Shown here piece by piece: positions 8,759 through 16,915 of a stretch of DNA of 40,002 nt. A model generated the notes under the pieces. That model had not been told where the DNA came from. It ran no database searches and saw only the letters and a list, made by a program, of their open reading frames with translations. The first letter of the stretch is position 1. Each line of letters opens with the position of its first letter. The DNA is from Robiginitomaculum sp. (GTDB lineage: Bacteria > Pseudomonadota > Alphaproteobacteria > Caulobacterales > Maricaulaceae), in assembly GCA_026982415.1 (NCBI GenBank), contig JALSHE010000111.1, positions 1 through 40,002 of the forward strand, given 5' to 3'. The position numbers and the translations under genes are program-made.

Positions 8759-8773
8759 GCTGATCTCCTAATT
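8753..8773 (-). promoter_or_regulatory. infC translation initiation region with a rare start codon
   Basis: On the minus strand the sequence TTAGGAGATCAGCATAGCC holds an AGGAG ribosome binding site, a six-base spacer and ATA as start. No ATG, GTG or TTG occurs between the in-frame TAG just upstream and the conserved IF-3 N-terminus. A start proofread by IF-3 itself is the established autoregulatory device of infC in enterobacteria; the arrangement here is compatible with the same control. Confidence 0.7.
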
Positions 8774-8880
8774 AGCTACATTCGCACCATTTATTACGGT
8801 ACGGCAATAATATGGCGGTTTAGACACGGGATTTCAAGAACTGAATCAGGGATTTCGACGGTTTTACAGGATCGTATGGC

Positions 8881-10011
8881 TTATTTGCCACTGCGTTTTT
8901 TGAGGGCTTGCTCATAAACTGCCAAAGTCGCAGTTTTTAGGGCAGCTGCTGAATAGGTAGCGCCAATGCGCTTTTGTGCTGTTTTAGCGCGAGCGATGTA
9001 TTCGGATTGGGGCAGGGCGAGGACGTTTCCTATCCCGTCCGCCAAAGCCTGTGCATCTCCAGGTGTGACAAGATACCCACCTGCACCGTCTATAATGGTT
9101 TCGCGCGCGCCGCCGTGATTGCTGGCCACCACCAGTCGCTCCATAGCCTGCGCCTCTGCAACGATGCGGCCAAAAGCTTCGGGGTCGGTGGAGGCTGAAA
9201 TCACCACATTTGCCGTCATGAGCGCGGCAGGCATAGAGCGGCTATGGCCTGCGATAATTACGCGTCCATCCAATGCCAATTCTGCGGTTTTAGTTTCGAT
9301 CTCTGCAACATATTCATCTCGCCCTTGCGCATCACCGAGCAAGACCAGCACGGCCTGAGTGTCCAAAAGCTTGAGCGCTTTCACCGCCACCAATTGGCCT
9401 TTCCAGCGTGTGAGCCTGCCTGGAAGCAAAATAACGGGATTGTCACCAACGCCCCATTCAAGTTTCAAACGTGCAGTTTCTGCACCGTCCACCAAAGCCG
9501 GATCAAACACCGCCATATCAACGCCGCGCGGAATAACCACAATTTTGTCTGGGGCGGTGCCGTGTTCTTTCAATATATGGGCTTTGGTGAATTCGGAATT
9601 TGCGATGACAATATCGCCCTTGGCCATGACCGCATTATAGGCACGCTTGAGGCCGGACTTGGCATTATAGATGCCGTGATAGGTAGTGATGAACGGAATG
9701 CCCATTTCATGGGCCGCCGCCTTGGCTGGCCAGGCAGGCGCGCGGGAACGGGCGTGGACAATGTCTATATTGTAGGCTTTAATGATCGCGCGCAGGGCTT
9801 TGGTATTGCCGCGCAAGGTTAGCGGGTTTTTGCTACCGATGTTCAGCTTGTGTAAAATGCCGCCCGCCGCCTTAAGTTCATCCTCCATCCGCCCACCAGC
9901 GCAGGCTATGTGCGGCACATGCCCTGCAGAGGTTAAGGCTTGCGCAATTTCAATCGTTGTGCGCTCGACCCCGCCTGCATTTAATTCCGGTAAGACTTGT
10001 AGTATGTTCAT
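8881..10011 (-). CDS. GT4-family glycosyltransferase
   Basis: 376 residues with the GT-B fold of retaining family 4 glycosyltransferases. The N-terminus MNILQVLPELNAGGVERTT is the classic acceptor-domain start. The donor domain has LLPGRLTRWKGQ, then a DPEAFGRIVAEAQAM segment that supplies the EX7E motif, and a G-rich ETIIDGAGGYLVTPGD loop. Such enzymes build lipopolysaccharide or capsule glycans; donor and acceptor cannot be read from sequence. The frame is open to 10059, but the family start at 10011 avoids overlap with the divergent hydrolase. The gene lies about 120 bases upstream of infC on the same strand. Confidence 0.88.
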   Translation of the reverse strand: MNILQVLPELNAGGVERTTIEIAQALTSAGHVPHIACAGGRMEDELKAAGGILHKLNIGSKNPLTLRGNTKALRAIIKAYNIDIVHARSRAPAWPAKAAAHEMGIPFITTYHGIYNAKSGLKRAYNAVMAKGDIVIANSEFTKAHILKEHGTAPDKIVVIPRGVDMAVFDPALVDGAETARLKLEWGVGDNPVILLPGRLTRWKGQLVAVKALKLLDTQAVLVLLGDAQGRDEYVAEIETKTAELALDGRVIIAGHSRSMPAALMTANVVISASTDPEAFGRIVAEAQAMERLVVASNHGGARETIIDGAGGYLVTPGDAQALADGIGNVLALPQSEYIARAKTAQKRIGATYSAAALKTATLAVYEQALKKRSGK

Positions 10012-10057
10012 AGCTGTCTTTAAAGTGCGATTCGGATAATTCAGAAAGTCACATATC

Positions 10058-10819
10058 ATGGCAAATGCCCATAAAGTAAATTATTTGTCGTCGTCGGGGT
10101 TTGGCGGGCTTGACACAAACACTATCGGCTATAAGCAAAGCGTGGGATCACAGCCCGGCATCATTTGGTGCGGCGGGCTAAAATCCGACATGGACGGTAG
10201 CAAGGCCAGTGCTTTGCACCAGTGGGCAGACACGCAAGGCCGCGCCTTTGTCCGTTTCGATTATTTCGGCCACGGGGTTTCTAGCGGCGAATTTAGGCGC
10301 GGCACGATTTCGCGCTGGGCCGATGATACTGTACAAATAATTGACGAACTAACCGAGGAGCCGCAAATCATAGTAGGCTCGTCCATGGGCGGATGGACGG
10401 CACTCCTCGCCGCCCTCGCCAGACCTAAGCGCATAAAAGCCCTCGTTCTGCTCGCCCCTGCTCCGGACTTTACCGAGAAACTAATGTGGGCGAATTTCAG
10501 CGACGACATCCGCGCGACCATAATGAAAGAAGGCATATATTATGAGCCGTCCGATTATGACGAACCCTACGAAATAAGCCGCGAGCTTATTCTGGGCGGG
10601 CGTGAAAACCTGTTATTAGACGCCCCCATAAATATCAAAGCCCCTGTGCGTATCATCCAAGGCATGAAGGACACCAGTGTACCCTATGGCCATGCGCTTA
10701 AAACCGCAGAAGCTTTGATGAGTGAAGATGTAGAATTAACACTAGTCAAAAATGGTGACCACAGCCTGTCGCGTGCTGGGGATATTGCACGAATGCTGTT
10801 GACCATCGCAAAACTATAA
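10058..10819 (+). CDS. Alpha/beta hydrolase (ABHD10-like serine esterase)
   Basis: 253 residues with the alpha/beta-hydrolase fold. The nucleophile elbow is GSSMG (107-111, Ser109). The likely acid is the Asp in QGMKDTSVP and the catalytic His lies in KNGDHSLS near the C-terminus. The FDYFGHGVSSG segment supplies the usual oxyanion-side motif. Overall pattern is close to bacterial relatives of ABHD10 thioesterases, so the substrate may be a thioester or acyl ester; this is inference. The gene diverges from the glycosyltransferase with about 46 bases between starts. Confidence 0.85.
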   Translation: MANAHKVNYLSSSGFGGLDTNTIGYKQSVGSQPGIIWCGGLKSDMDGSKASALHQWADTQGRAFVRFDYFGHGVSSGEFRRGTISRWADDTVQIIDELTEEPQIIVGSSMGGWTALLAALARPKRIKALVLLAPAPDFTEKLMWANFSDDIRATIMKEGIYYEPSDYDEPYEISRELILGGRENLLLDAPINIKAPVRIIQGMKDTSVPYGHALKTAEALMSEDVELTLVKNGDHSLSRAGDIARMLLTIAKL

Positions 10820-11021
10820 CCAACAGAAATAGTGAAATTATGAATACACTACCTAATCGGGCTTGACTTAGCGCAATAATTGAATGGCTATTTACCCTCG
10901 GTTAACGCTTGATGTTCTATATACAACTGCAAGTTGCTTATTGGTCGTTAGTGATGGCTAAAAATAGCTTGCGCCGTGTGGTGTTTCAATCCTGATACCA
11001 GTGCACCGCATACAACTTAAG
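10820..11021. other. Intergenic stretch with short hairpins, possible RNA
   Basis: No coding sequence seen. The plus strand contains two small perfect hairpins, AACT-GCA-AGTT (near 10925) and GCTA-AAAA-TAGC (near 10960), and leads into the strong terminator at 11022-11061. This could be a long 3' UTR of the hydrolase gene or a small RNA of roughly 100-150 nt. I found no convincing promoter or family match. Confidence 0.3.
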
Positions 11022-11061
11022 AGCCTGCAGCCTATTCCCATAGATCCTGCAGGCTTTTTTT
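11022..11061 (+). terminator. Strong intrinsic terminator
   Basis: AGCCTGCAG (11022-11030) pairs perfectly with CTGCAGGCT (11047-11055) and is followed by a run of seven T (11055-11061). The orientation serves plus-strand transcription coming from the hydrolase gene or from a small RNA in the preceding gap. It also separates that transcript from the converging flagellar operon. Confidence 0.9.
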
Positions 11062-11074
11062 GTGCTCTCCTCTG

Positions 11075-11461
11075 TTACTGACTTCGTGTCAGAAGATATG
11101 TATCGAGGTTTGTGCTGGTTTCTTGTTCCTGAGCGCTTAAGACTTGTTTGCGAAGTTGGTCTTTAACGGTGTCTTCAGCCGCAACATTTTTGGCGATAAC
11201 CGTTTTGTATATTTTTGTGCTGGTGAAAATTTCCTGCTCCAAAGCCTGTATTTTTTTCTCAATCAGCTTAATGTGAACGATTTGGTTTCGCCGCCATTTC
11301 TCTCGCATAAATAAGCTGTCAGAAGCCAAACTTACAGTCGCTATGTTTTTATTAATTTCGAAAATTTGAACAGCGTATTTATCTCTTTTGCGGGTTAGTG
11401 CCGTGAGGTTTGCTTCGGCTTGTTGGCGTTGCATGTCCAACACCAGTAGAATATCGTTCAT
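11075..11461 (-). CDS. Small coiled-coil protein, probably FliJ-like
   Basis: 128 residues, almost entirely charged alpha helix with two heptad-rich stretches (about 5-50 and 65-115), no signal peptide and no membrane segment. Size, helical hairpin layout and position as last gene after flhB fit FliJ, the export-apparatus stalk that joins the FliI ATPase to FlhA. FliJ is poorly conserved, so the call rests on shape and context; another export chaperone is possible. Its ATG follows the flhB stop with no gap. Confidence 0.5.
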   Translation of the reverse strand: MNDILLVLDMQRQQAEANLTALTRKRDKYAVQIFEINKNIATVSLASDSLFMREKWRRNQIVHIKLIEKKIQALEQEIFTSTKIYKTVIAKNVAAEDTVKDQLRKQVLSAQEQETSTNLDTYLLTRSQ

Positions 11462-12541
11462 TTATCTGTCCTTATTCTCGAATTGATCGGCATAATGAAT
11501 TGCGGCTGCAACGGCAGCATAATGTTCGAGAGGGATGATTTCGCCAATTTTGGTTTGCGCATATAAGGCCCGCGCCGTTGGCGGGTTTTCGTAAATGGCT
11601 ACGCCTGCAAGTTTGGCGCGTTCGCGAATGCGAAACGCCATATTATCCACCCCCTTAGCGACGCATTGAGGCGCCTCACCTGAACTGCGATCCCATTTTA
11701 AAGCCACAGCGTAATGTTCCGGGTTAACAATGACAACACTGGCGTTGGTGACATCTTGTAGCATAGTTGTCTTGGCGATTTCTTCGGCTTTTTGGCGGCG
11801 GCGTTGTTTCTGGTAGGGGTCGCCTTCGCTCTCTTTCCTCTCGTCTTTGGCTTCTTGCAAGGTCATGCGCATTTTCTTTTGGTGGGACAACCATTTGGCC
11901 GGCATATCGATAGCTGCGATGAAGGTAGTTCCGATAATAATATAAAGCAGAAGCAGCAAAGATTTTTGCGCCAGTAGTTCAAGCAGTGAGTTGGCATGAA
12001 GGTCGCTATAGGTGGGCAGGATGGTAAATTCACGGTATAAGAAAATGCTGGCCGCTATTGCGATTAAACAAAGTTTGGCAAAACTTTTCAAAAATTCCCC
12101 AAGCCCGCCGGGACCATATTTTTTCTTGGCATTGGCGATAGGGGATAGTTTAGATAATTTTGGCTTAATCTTACTGGGCGAAAAAACAACGGCTTTCTGG
12201 GCAATTAAAGACAGGATTACAAGCACGGCAGGCAGGGCGAAGAACGGAAATAAGCTCTGTCCCAAAGATCGCAGTACAAAACCAGGTATCGGGCTTTTAT
12301 CATCCCCTAAAAACCCCTGCGCTGTCCATTCCGGATGCTCAAACATTCCGAGTAACACCATAAGAACACCTTGAGCGACAATCGATCCTAATAAAATAAT
12401 AGTGAGGCCAATGCCTATATACAGCATTACAGTATTGAACTCTGTCGAGATCGGAATATCACCTTTCTCCCGGGCTTTCCTCAGTTTTTGCTCGGATGCA
12501 TCTAGGGTTTTTTCCTGACCTTCATTTTGTTCCTCTGCCAT
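11462..12541 (-). CDS. flhB: Flagellar export gate protein FlhB, with NPEH in place of NPTH
   Basis: 359 residues from the ATG at 12541, which overlaps the fliR stop by one base; an upstream in-frame start would intrude into fliR. FlhB is the substrate-specificity switch of the flagellar secretion gate. Layout: soluble N-terminus with KLRKAREKGDIP, four membrane segments within about 30-215, then the cytoplasmic domain. At 273-276 the self-cleavage motif reads NPEH instead of the usual NPTH, followed by YAVALKW. The scissile Asn-Pro and the His are kept. The downstream part (GVDNMAFRIRERAKLAGV, ENPPTARALYA) is typical. Confidence 0.94.
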   Translation of the reverse strand: MAEEQNEGQEKTLDASEQKLRKAREKGDIPISTEFNTVMLYIGIGLTIILLGSIVAQGVLMVLLGMFEHPEWTAQGFLGDDKSPIPGFVLRSLGQSLFPFFALPAVLVILSLIAQKAVVFSPSKIKPKLSKLSPIANAKKKYGPGGLGEFLKSFAKLCLIAIAASIFLYREFTILPTYSDLHANSLLELLAQKSLLLLLYIIIGTTFIAAIDMPAKWLSHQKKMRMTLQEAKDERKESEGDPYQKQRRRQKAEEIAKTTMLQDVTNASVVIVNPEHYAVALKWDRSSGEAPQCVAKGVDNMAFRIRERAKLAGVAIYENPPTARALYAQTKIGEIIPLEHYAAVAAAIHYADQFENKDR

Positions 12542-13326
12542 CAGTACAAACCCGCCATATGTGTTTGATAGCTGTTCAGCCAAACCGTTAGAATACTGCC
12601 AATAGATAGGGAAAACAGAACAATACCAGCACCCGTGATAAACGGCATCCCCACGAAGGACACCATCAGCTGCGGCATGGCTTTGTTCAAAAACCCGAGC
12701 ATCAAATTATAGATAAAGTTTAAAACCAGAAACGGTAATGCCAGTGCTACGGCAAAACTAAACACGGACATAGATTTTCCTGCGGCCCAATAGGCAAGTT
12801 TATCCAAGTCGGGAGTGCTGGCGAGCGGAAATATATCATAGGTTTGCACCAAGAGACCGAAAGCCAGTATATGGACATCAAGCGTCACCAACAGGGTCAC
12901 GCCGCTGAGCATCAATAGCGTGCCAATGGTCGTATTGGGTTCGCTGGTCATACCACCGCCAAACACCTGGGTCAGGGATAGGCTTTGGGATATAATCGAG
13001 CCTGCAATCTGTAAGGCATAGACCATGACACGTAGGCTAAACCCCAAAACAAAGCCGTGAAAAGCCTCTAGCCCTATACCCAAAGCCATACGGGAAATAC
13101 TCCAATCTTGGATACCTATATTTGCGCCCGATTTGACCACCAGAGGTGCCAGGAGCCATGTCAACATCAAGCTAATCGCAAGTCGTATCCGCATAGAAAT
13201 TGCCGTTTCGCCAAGTCCGGGCAACATGAATGCTAATAAGGAGACACGCGTAAAAATAGCCATAACGGGAAAAACATAGGCAAAGTTCTTGAGAACGACA
13301 TCCCCTATGATTTGCAAAAACTCCAC
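12541..13326 (-). CDS. fliR: Flagellar export gate protein FliR
   Basis: 261 residues with about six hydrophobic segments, the normal FliR layout. FliR joins FliP and FliQ to form the export channel at the base of the rod. The ISQSLSLTQVFGGG region with a following PNTTIGTLLML segment is characteristic. Translation starts at GTG with a strong GAGGAGG site located in the nine-base gap after flhA. The stop overlaps the flhB start, indicating translational coupling. Confidence 0.93.
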   Translation of the reverse strand: MEFLQIIGDVVLKNFAYVFPVMAIFTRVSLLAFMLPGLGETAISMRIRLAISLMLTWLLAPLVVKSGANIGIQDWSISRMALGIGLEAFHGFVLGFSLRVMVYALQIAGSIISQSLSLTQVFGGGMTSEPNTTIGTLLMLSGVTLLVTLDVHILAFGLLVQTYDIFPLASTPDLDKLAYWAAGKSMSVFSFAVALALPFLVLNFIYNLMLGFLNKAMPQLMVSFVGMPFITGAGIVLFSLSIGSILTVWLNSYQTHMAGLY

Positions 13327-13335
13327 AAATCCTCC

Positions 13336-15432
13336 TCAAGCAACAGCCAGAATAGCAGGTTTTTCTGTTGGCGGAATTTCTTCGTAGGATATTACCGGGT
13401 TGCGAATGCCTTTGGCGGCCATGACGGTGCGGATAAAACGGCGGCGGTGGGCGCTGGTGGCAATGGCGGCATATTGTCCGGCCTGTGCGCTTTTATCCAG
13501 ACCACTTTGCACAGCACTGGCTAACCTGTTAAACTCCTCGGGCGGCAAGGCAATATCAGCTAGAACTCTTTTTTGACTATCCTCTTGTTTGATTTCGTGT
13601 TGGCTAAATACGGCTTCCCAGTCTGGGCCAATTTGAACCAAGGGTAATCTACCTTGCTCGTCGTGTAGCTTAGAGATGAATTGATACGCTAATCTTTGGC
13701 GGACACATTCTGTGATTTGTTCGACCGAGTTCATCACCGGTTTCACTTCGGCAATAGTTTCGAGGATTAAGGGAATGTTGCGCATGGAAATGCGCTCTGC
13801 CAAGAGTAAGCGCAACACGCCTTGCAGGGTGTCCATAGGGACTTTTTCGGGGATAAACTCGTCGATGATTTTTGTGTTGGAGCGCGCCCGTTCAGGGTCT
13901 GATACATCTTTGAAAGCTTCGAGAGTTTCGCGCAATGATCGGCGGCTGAGAAGCTTGGTAAAATGGGCTTGAACAGTTTCCAGCAAATGGGTGGCGAGGA
14001 CTTCCTCAGGCTCCACTATAGCAAGGCCTGCCATGACCAGTTCGTCGCGTTTGGATTTTTCCACCCAGCGCGCCGAGGCCTGGTAAACGGGTTCGCGAAA
14101 ATTTTGCCCCTGTATTTCCGGGTGTGCGCCTTCTTCTATCAGCGCCATTACATGGCCGGGCTTGATGGTGCTGGTGCTAACCTCGCAGCCCTGTATCATG
14201 ATTTTGTAGGTATAAGCGGCCAGCGAAGCATTGTCTGTCAGCCGCACGGAAGGCAAGAGGAAGCCAAATTCGGTGGCTATATATTTACGGATTTTTTCTA
14301 CTCGTTTGTCAAAACCAGTTTCTGTGTCCATGGCGATAGGCACCAGTTCCTTTGATAAAATTAAATGAATTTCGTCTATGTTGAACATGTCGCCGAGTGC
14401 TGGTTTAACTTCCGCTTGCTCTTCGATGTTTTTGGTCTCTTCGGCTTGCCCTTGCTCATATCGGTTTTTATGGATTTTATACGCCGCAAACCCGATGCCT
14501 ACTGCACCAACCATAAACGGCAGAAAAGGTAAGCCCGGGAAGAACGCGAATACCACGAGGATTAATGCGACCGCGGCCAATGCGGACGGGTGCGCCGAAA
14601 GTTGCTTGATTAAAGTACCATCAACCGTGCCTTCTTCTTTTCCCTTGGCCAATAAGAGCGCGGCGGCAATGGAAATTATCACGGCAGGGATTTGCGACAC
14701 CAACCCATCCCCGACTGTAAGCATTGAATAATTGGTCATTGCATCTGAGAAACTGACTTGATGTACCCCGACCCCAATAGCAATGCCTGCGACCAGATTG
14801 AGAAGTGTGATCAACAGACCAGCTATCGCATCACCTTTCATGAATTTGGATACACCGTCGAGAGAACCCAAAAATGCCGTCTCTTCTTGCTCAGTCTTGC
14901 GGCGCAGGCTTGCTTCTTCGTGGGAAATAGCGCCCGCAGCCAGATCCGAATCGATTGCCAATTGTTTGCCCGGCATGGCGTCTAGGGCAAAACGTGCGCC
15001 AACCTCGGCCATACGGCCCGCGCCTTTAGTGATGACCATAAAGTTGACAATGATCAGCACGGTGAAGACAATAAGCCCGAGAAACACATCCCCACCCATA
15101 ATGAATTGGGCGAAGCCTGCGATAATCCCACCCGCCGCGTCTGGCCCGGTATGGCCTTGGCCAATGATCAATTTTGTCGACGAAATATTAAGGGAGAGCC
15201 GCAACAATAGAGAGGCTAGTAACACGGCTGGGAAAGCAGAGAAGTCCAACGGTTTTTCTATGAACAAAGTGATCATAAAGATCAGGATAGCAAAGGCGAA
15301 ACTAGCGGTCAGGCCGATGTCCAATATCCAGCTCGGCACGGGTAAAACCATCATGATGATAATGACCATCAACGCTAAAGCCATTGCGGCGGTCGGGTCG
15401 TATAGGCTTTTGAGGGAAAATTTAGTCGCCAT
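13336..15432 (-). CDS. flhA: Flagellar export gate protein FlhA
   Basis: 698 residues, the usual FlhA length. The N-terminal half holds about eight membrane segments and the conserved cytoplasmic loop GARFALDAMPGKQLAIDSDL, which is the family hallmark. The C-terminal cytoplasmic domain (about 340-690) shows GFLLPSVRLTDN and the RLLLAERISMRNIPLI segment. FlhA forms the nonameric ring that receives export substrates and chaperones. The start overlaps the fliQ stop. fliP, often close by, is absent from this operon. Confidence 0.96.
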   Translation of the reverse strand: MATKFSLKSLYDPTAAMALALMVIIIMMVLPVPSWILDIGLTASFAFAILIFMITLFIEKPLDFSAFPAVLLASLLLRLSLNISSTKLIIGQGHTGPDAAGGIIAGFAQFIMGGDVFLGLIVFTVLIIVNFMVITKGAGRMAEVGARFALDAMPGKQLAIDSDLAAGAISHEEASLRRKTEQEETAFLGSLDGVSKFMKGDAIAGLLITLLNLVAGIAIGVGVHQVSFSDAMTNYSMLTVGDGLVSQIPAVIISIAAALLLAKGKEEGTVDGTLIKQLSAHPSALAAVALILVVFAFFPGLPFLPFMVGAVGIGFAAYKIHKNRYEQGQAEETKNIEEQAEVKPALGDMFNIDEIHLILSKELVPIAMDTETGFDKRVEKIRKYIATEFGFLLPSVRLTDNASLAAYTYKIMIQGCEVSTSTIKPGHVMALIEEGAHPEIQGQNFREPVYQASARWVEKSKRDELVMAGLAIVEPEEVLATHLLETVQAHFTKLLSRRSLRETLEAFKDVSDPERARSNTKIIDEFIPEKVPMDTLQGVLRLLLAERISMRNIPLILETIAEVKPVMNSVEQITECVRQRLAYQFISKLHDEQGRLPLVQIGPDWEAVFSQHEIKQEDSQKRVLADIALPPEEFNRLASAVQSGLDKSAQAGQYAAIATSAHRRRFIRTVMAAKGIRNPVISYEEIPPTEKPAILAVA

Positions 15433-15698
15433 CAGTTCCCCGCAATGATCGGCAGTACTTGCGTATCAAACAGCGTCAAAATAATGCGGGCCATATAACC
15501 TGCCGAGATGAAAAAAACCAACAGCATCACGGCTAATTTTGGCACAAAGGTCAAAGTCATTTCCTGGATAGAGGTCAAGGCTTGCAACAGGCCAATAATT
15601 AATCCAACTATCAAGGCTGTGATCAGAATAGGGGCAGACATCAAGGCCGCGCCCCATAGGAATTCGCGCAAGATGGAGAGTATGTCGGACAGGCTCAT
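15432..15698 (-). CDS. fliQ: Flagellar export gate protein FliQ
   Basis: 88 residues with two hydrophobic hairpin helices (about 15-40 and 50-78), exactly the FliQ format. The segment LIVGLIIGLLQALTSIQEMT followed by FVPKL is the family signature. FliQ packs around FliP and FliR in the export channel. Its stop overlaps the flhA ATG, and fliE lies 12 bases upstream, so the genes form one operon. Confidence 0.94.
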   Translation of the reverse strand: MSLSDILSILREFLWGAALMSAPILITALIVGLIIGLLQALTSIQEMTLTFVPKLAVMLLVFFISAGYMARIILTLFDTQVLPIIAGN

Positions 15699-15710
15699 AT
15701 ACGGTTGCGC

Positions 15711-16013
15711 CTAAACGGGCATGCGCAGAAGCTCTTGGTAGGCTTCAACAACACGGTTGCGAACTGTGACCGCTGTTTCAAGCGCCAGCTCTGCATTGGC
15801 CATCGCCTCAACTACAGAATGGGCATCGGCTTGTCCGCTAGCTAAGCCTTGAACGGATTGTTCGACGGCTTTGAATACTTCCGAAAATTCTTCCACGCCT
15901 TTAGCCAAGGCGCTGTCTTTGTCGCTAGTATTGGTCGTGGTTGTTGTTTCGGGCTTAAGAGCTTCTTGGGCGCTTTGGTATTGGCGTAGTGCGCCGAGGC
16001 TTGAGATTTCCAT
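15711..16013 (-). CDS. fliE: Flagellar hook-basal body protein FliE
   Basis: 100 residues, normal for FliE, the first rod-side component that links the MS ring and export channel to the rod. The C-terminal half has the typical pattern VEAMANAELALETAVTVRNR followed by VVEAYQELLRMPV. The N-terminus is short and low in complexity, with a run of four Thr. It sits two bases after flgC in the operon. Confidence 0.93.
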   Translation of the reverse strand: MEISSLGALRQYQSAQEALKPETTTTTNTSDKDSALAKGVEEFSEVFKAVEQSVQGLASGQADAHSVVEAMANAELALETAVTVRNRVVEAYQELLRMPV

Positions 16014-16015
16014 AG

Positions 16016-16414
16016 CTATCTCCGGATTAAATCGAGAAGTCCGCTATACATTTTACGGGCTTGGTTAAAGGTGGTTAGATTGGCTTCGTAGGAGCGGTTG
16101 GCTTCGCGGGCATCAGACAGTTCGATCATCATATCGACATTGGACATGTTGACATAGCCCCCAGCATCGGCAAGCGGGTGGGCAGGGTCAAACAGGCGTT
16201 CGCCTATGCTCTGGTCAAGCGTCACATTGCCGATAGATAAAATATCCTTACCTGTTTTGGCATCAAACTGGTTTTGGAACGTGACCATTTTGCGTTTATA
16301 GCCGTGGGTATCGGCATTGGAGAGGTTTTCACTGACCACACGTAAACGAAAAGATTGAGCCTGCATGCCTTGGGACGCAGAGGCCATGGCAGATGAAATT
16401 AAATTATTACTCAT
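16016..16414 (-). CDS. flgC: Flagellar proximal rod protein FlgC
   Basis: 132 residues. The N-terminus carries the rod-family motif (RLRVVSENLSNADTHGYKRK) and the C-terminus the paired helix (SDAREANRSYEANLTTFNQA). The central VDMMIEL segment is typical of FlgC. It polymerises with FlgB and FlgF above FliE to form the proximal rod. The 36-base gap from flgB contains an 11-bp element also found upstream of flgB. Confidence 0.94.
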   Translation of the reverse strand: MSNNLISSAMASASQGMQAQSFRLRVVSENLSNADTHGYKRKMVTFQNQFDAKTGKDILSIGNVTLDQSIGERLFDPAHPLADAGGYVNMSNVDMMIELSDAREANRSYEANLTTFNQARKMYSGLLDLIRR

Positions 16415-16450
16415 ATTGTTTCCTATCTGAATGGTTAGATGTTTTTACCC

Positions 16451-16813
16451 CTATATATTTTTGCCAATGGCTAGTTTCATCATGTCCAGGGTTTTGCGGT
16501 ACATCAGCAGGGCGAGGTCGTGTTTTCCCACAGTTTGCACCGAGGTCAGCATTTGACCTTCTAGTGATACGGTGTTGCCGTTGGGATCTGCGTTCCCTGC
16601 TGTCTCGACCAATTGCGAAGACATTGACAGTGCGGCCAAGCTGGCGCCAGATTGCGCGGATTGTTTGTAAATTTCGGCAAAAGGCTTCAGGTCTTTGGCC
16701 TTAAAGTCAGGTGTATTAGCGTTCGCAATGTTTTCAGAAAGCACAGCATGGCGCCGCGCCGCATGTCCCGCCATGGCAGATGTGGTTTTTAAGAGTGCTA
16801 AATCATTGATCAT
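16451..16813 (-). CDS. flgB: Flagellar proximal rod protein FlgB
   Basis: 120 residues with the rod signature AVLSENIANANTPDFKAKDL near the N-terminus and the C-terminal helix KHDLALLMYRKTLDMMKLAI. FlgB is the innermost proximal-rod subunit. It is the first gene of the minus-strand export/rod operon and diverges from fliI across a 102-base gap that must hold both promoters. Confidence 0.93.
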   Translation of the reverse strand: MINDLALLKTTSAMAGHAARRHAVLSENIANANTPDFKAKDLKPFAEIYKQSAQSGASLAALSMSSQLVETAGNADPNGNTVSLEGQMLTSVQTVGKHDLALLMYRKTLDMMKLAIGKNI

Positions 16814-16915
16814 CTGTGTTCCTACTCAATTCACCAAATCCTATGGTTAACGATTATCTAACACTTACCCCTATAAGTTGAACAAAATATTAATGCATTA
16901 TATAAAGGGGGAGAT
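16814..16915. promoter_or_regulatory. Divergent control region between flgB and fliI
   Basis: 102 bases separate two divergent flagellar operons. The region holds ATGGTTA (16843-16849) and TTACCCCTATA (16865-16875); both words recur in the flgB-flgC gap. A GGGGGAG ribosome binding site precedes fliI directly. I could not assign a confident sigma70, sigma54 or sigma28 promoter. Confidence 0.4.

Noticed and set aside
9244-9822. 192-residue plus-strand frame inside the glycosyltransferase
   Set aside because: Antisense shadow of a gene with clear GT4 motifs.
14783-15448. 221-residue plus-strand open frame over flhA and the fliQ junction
   Set aside because: Antisense to the conserved membrane half of FlhA; no motif or signal of its own.
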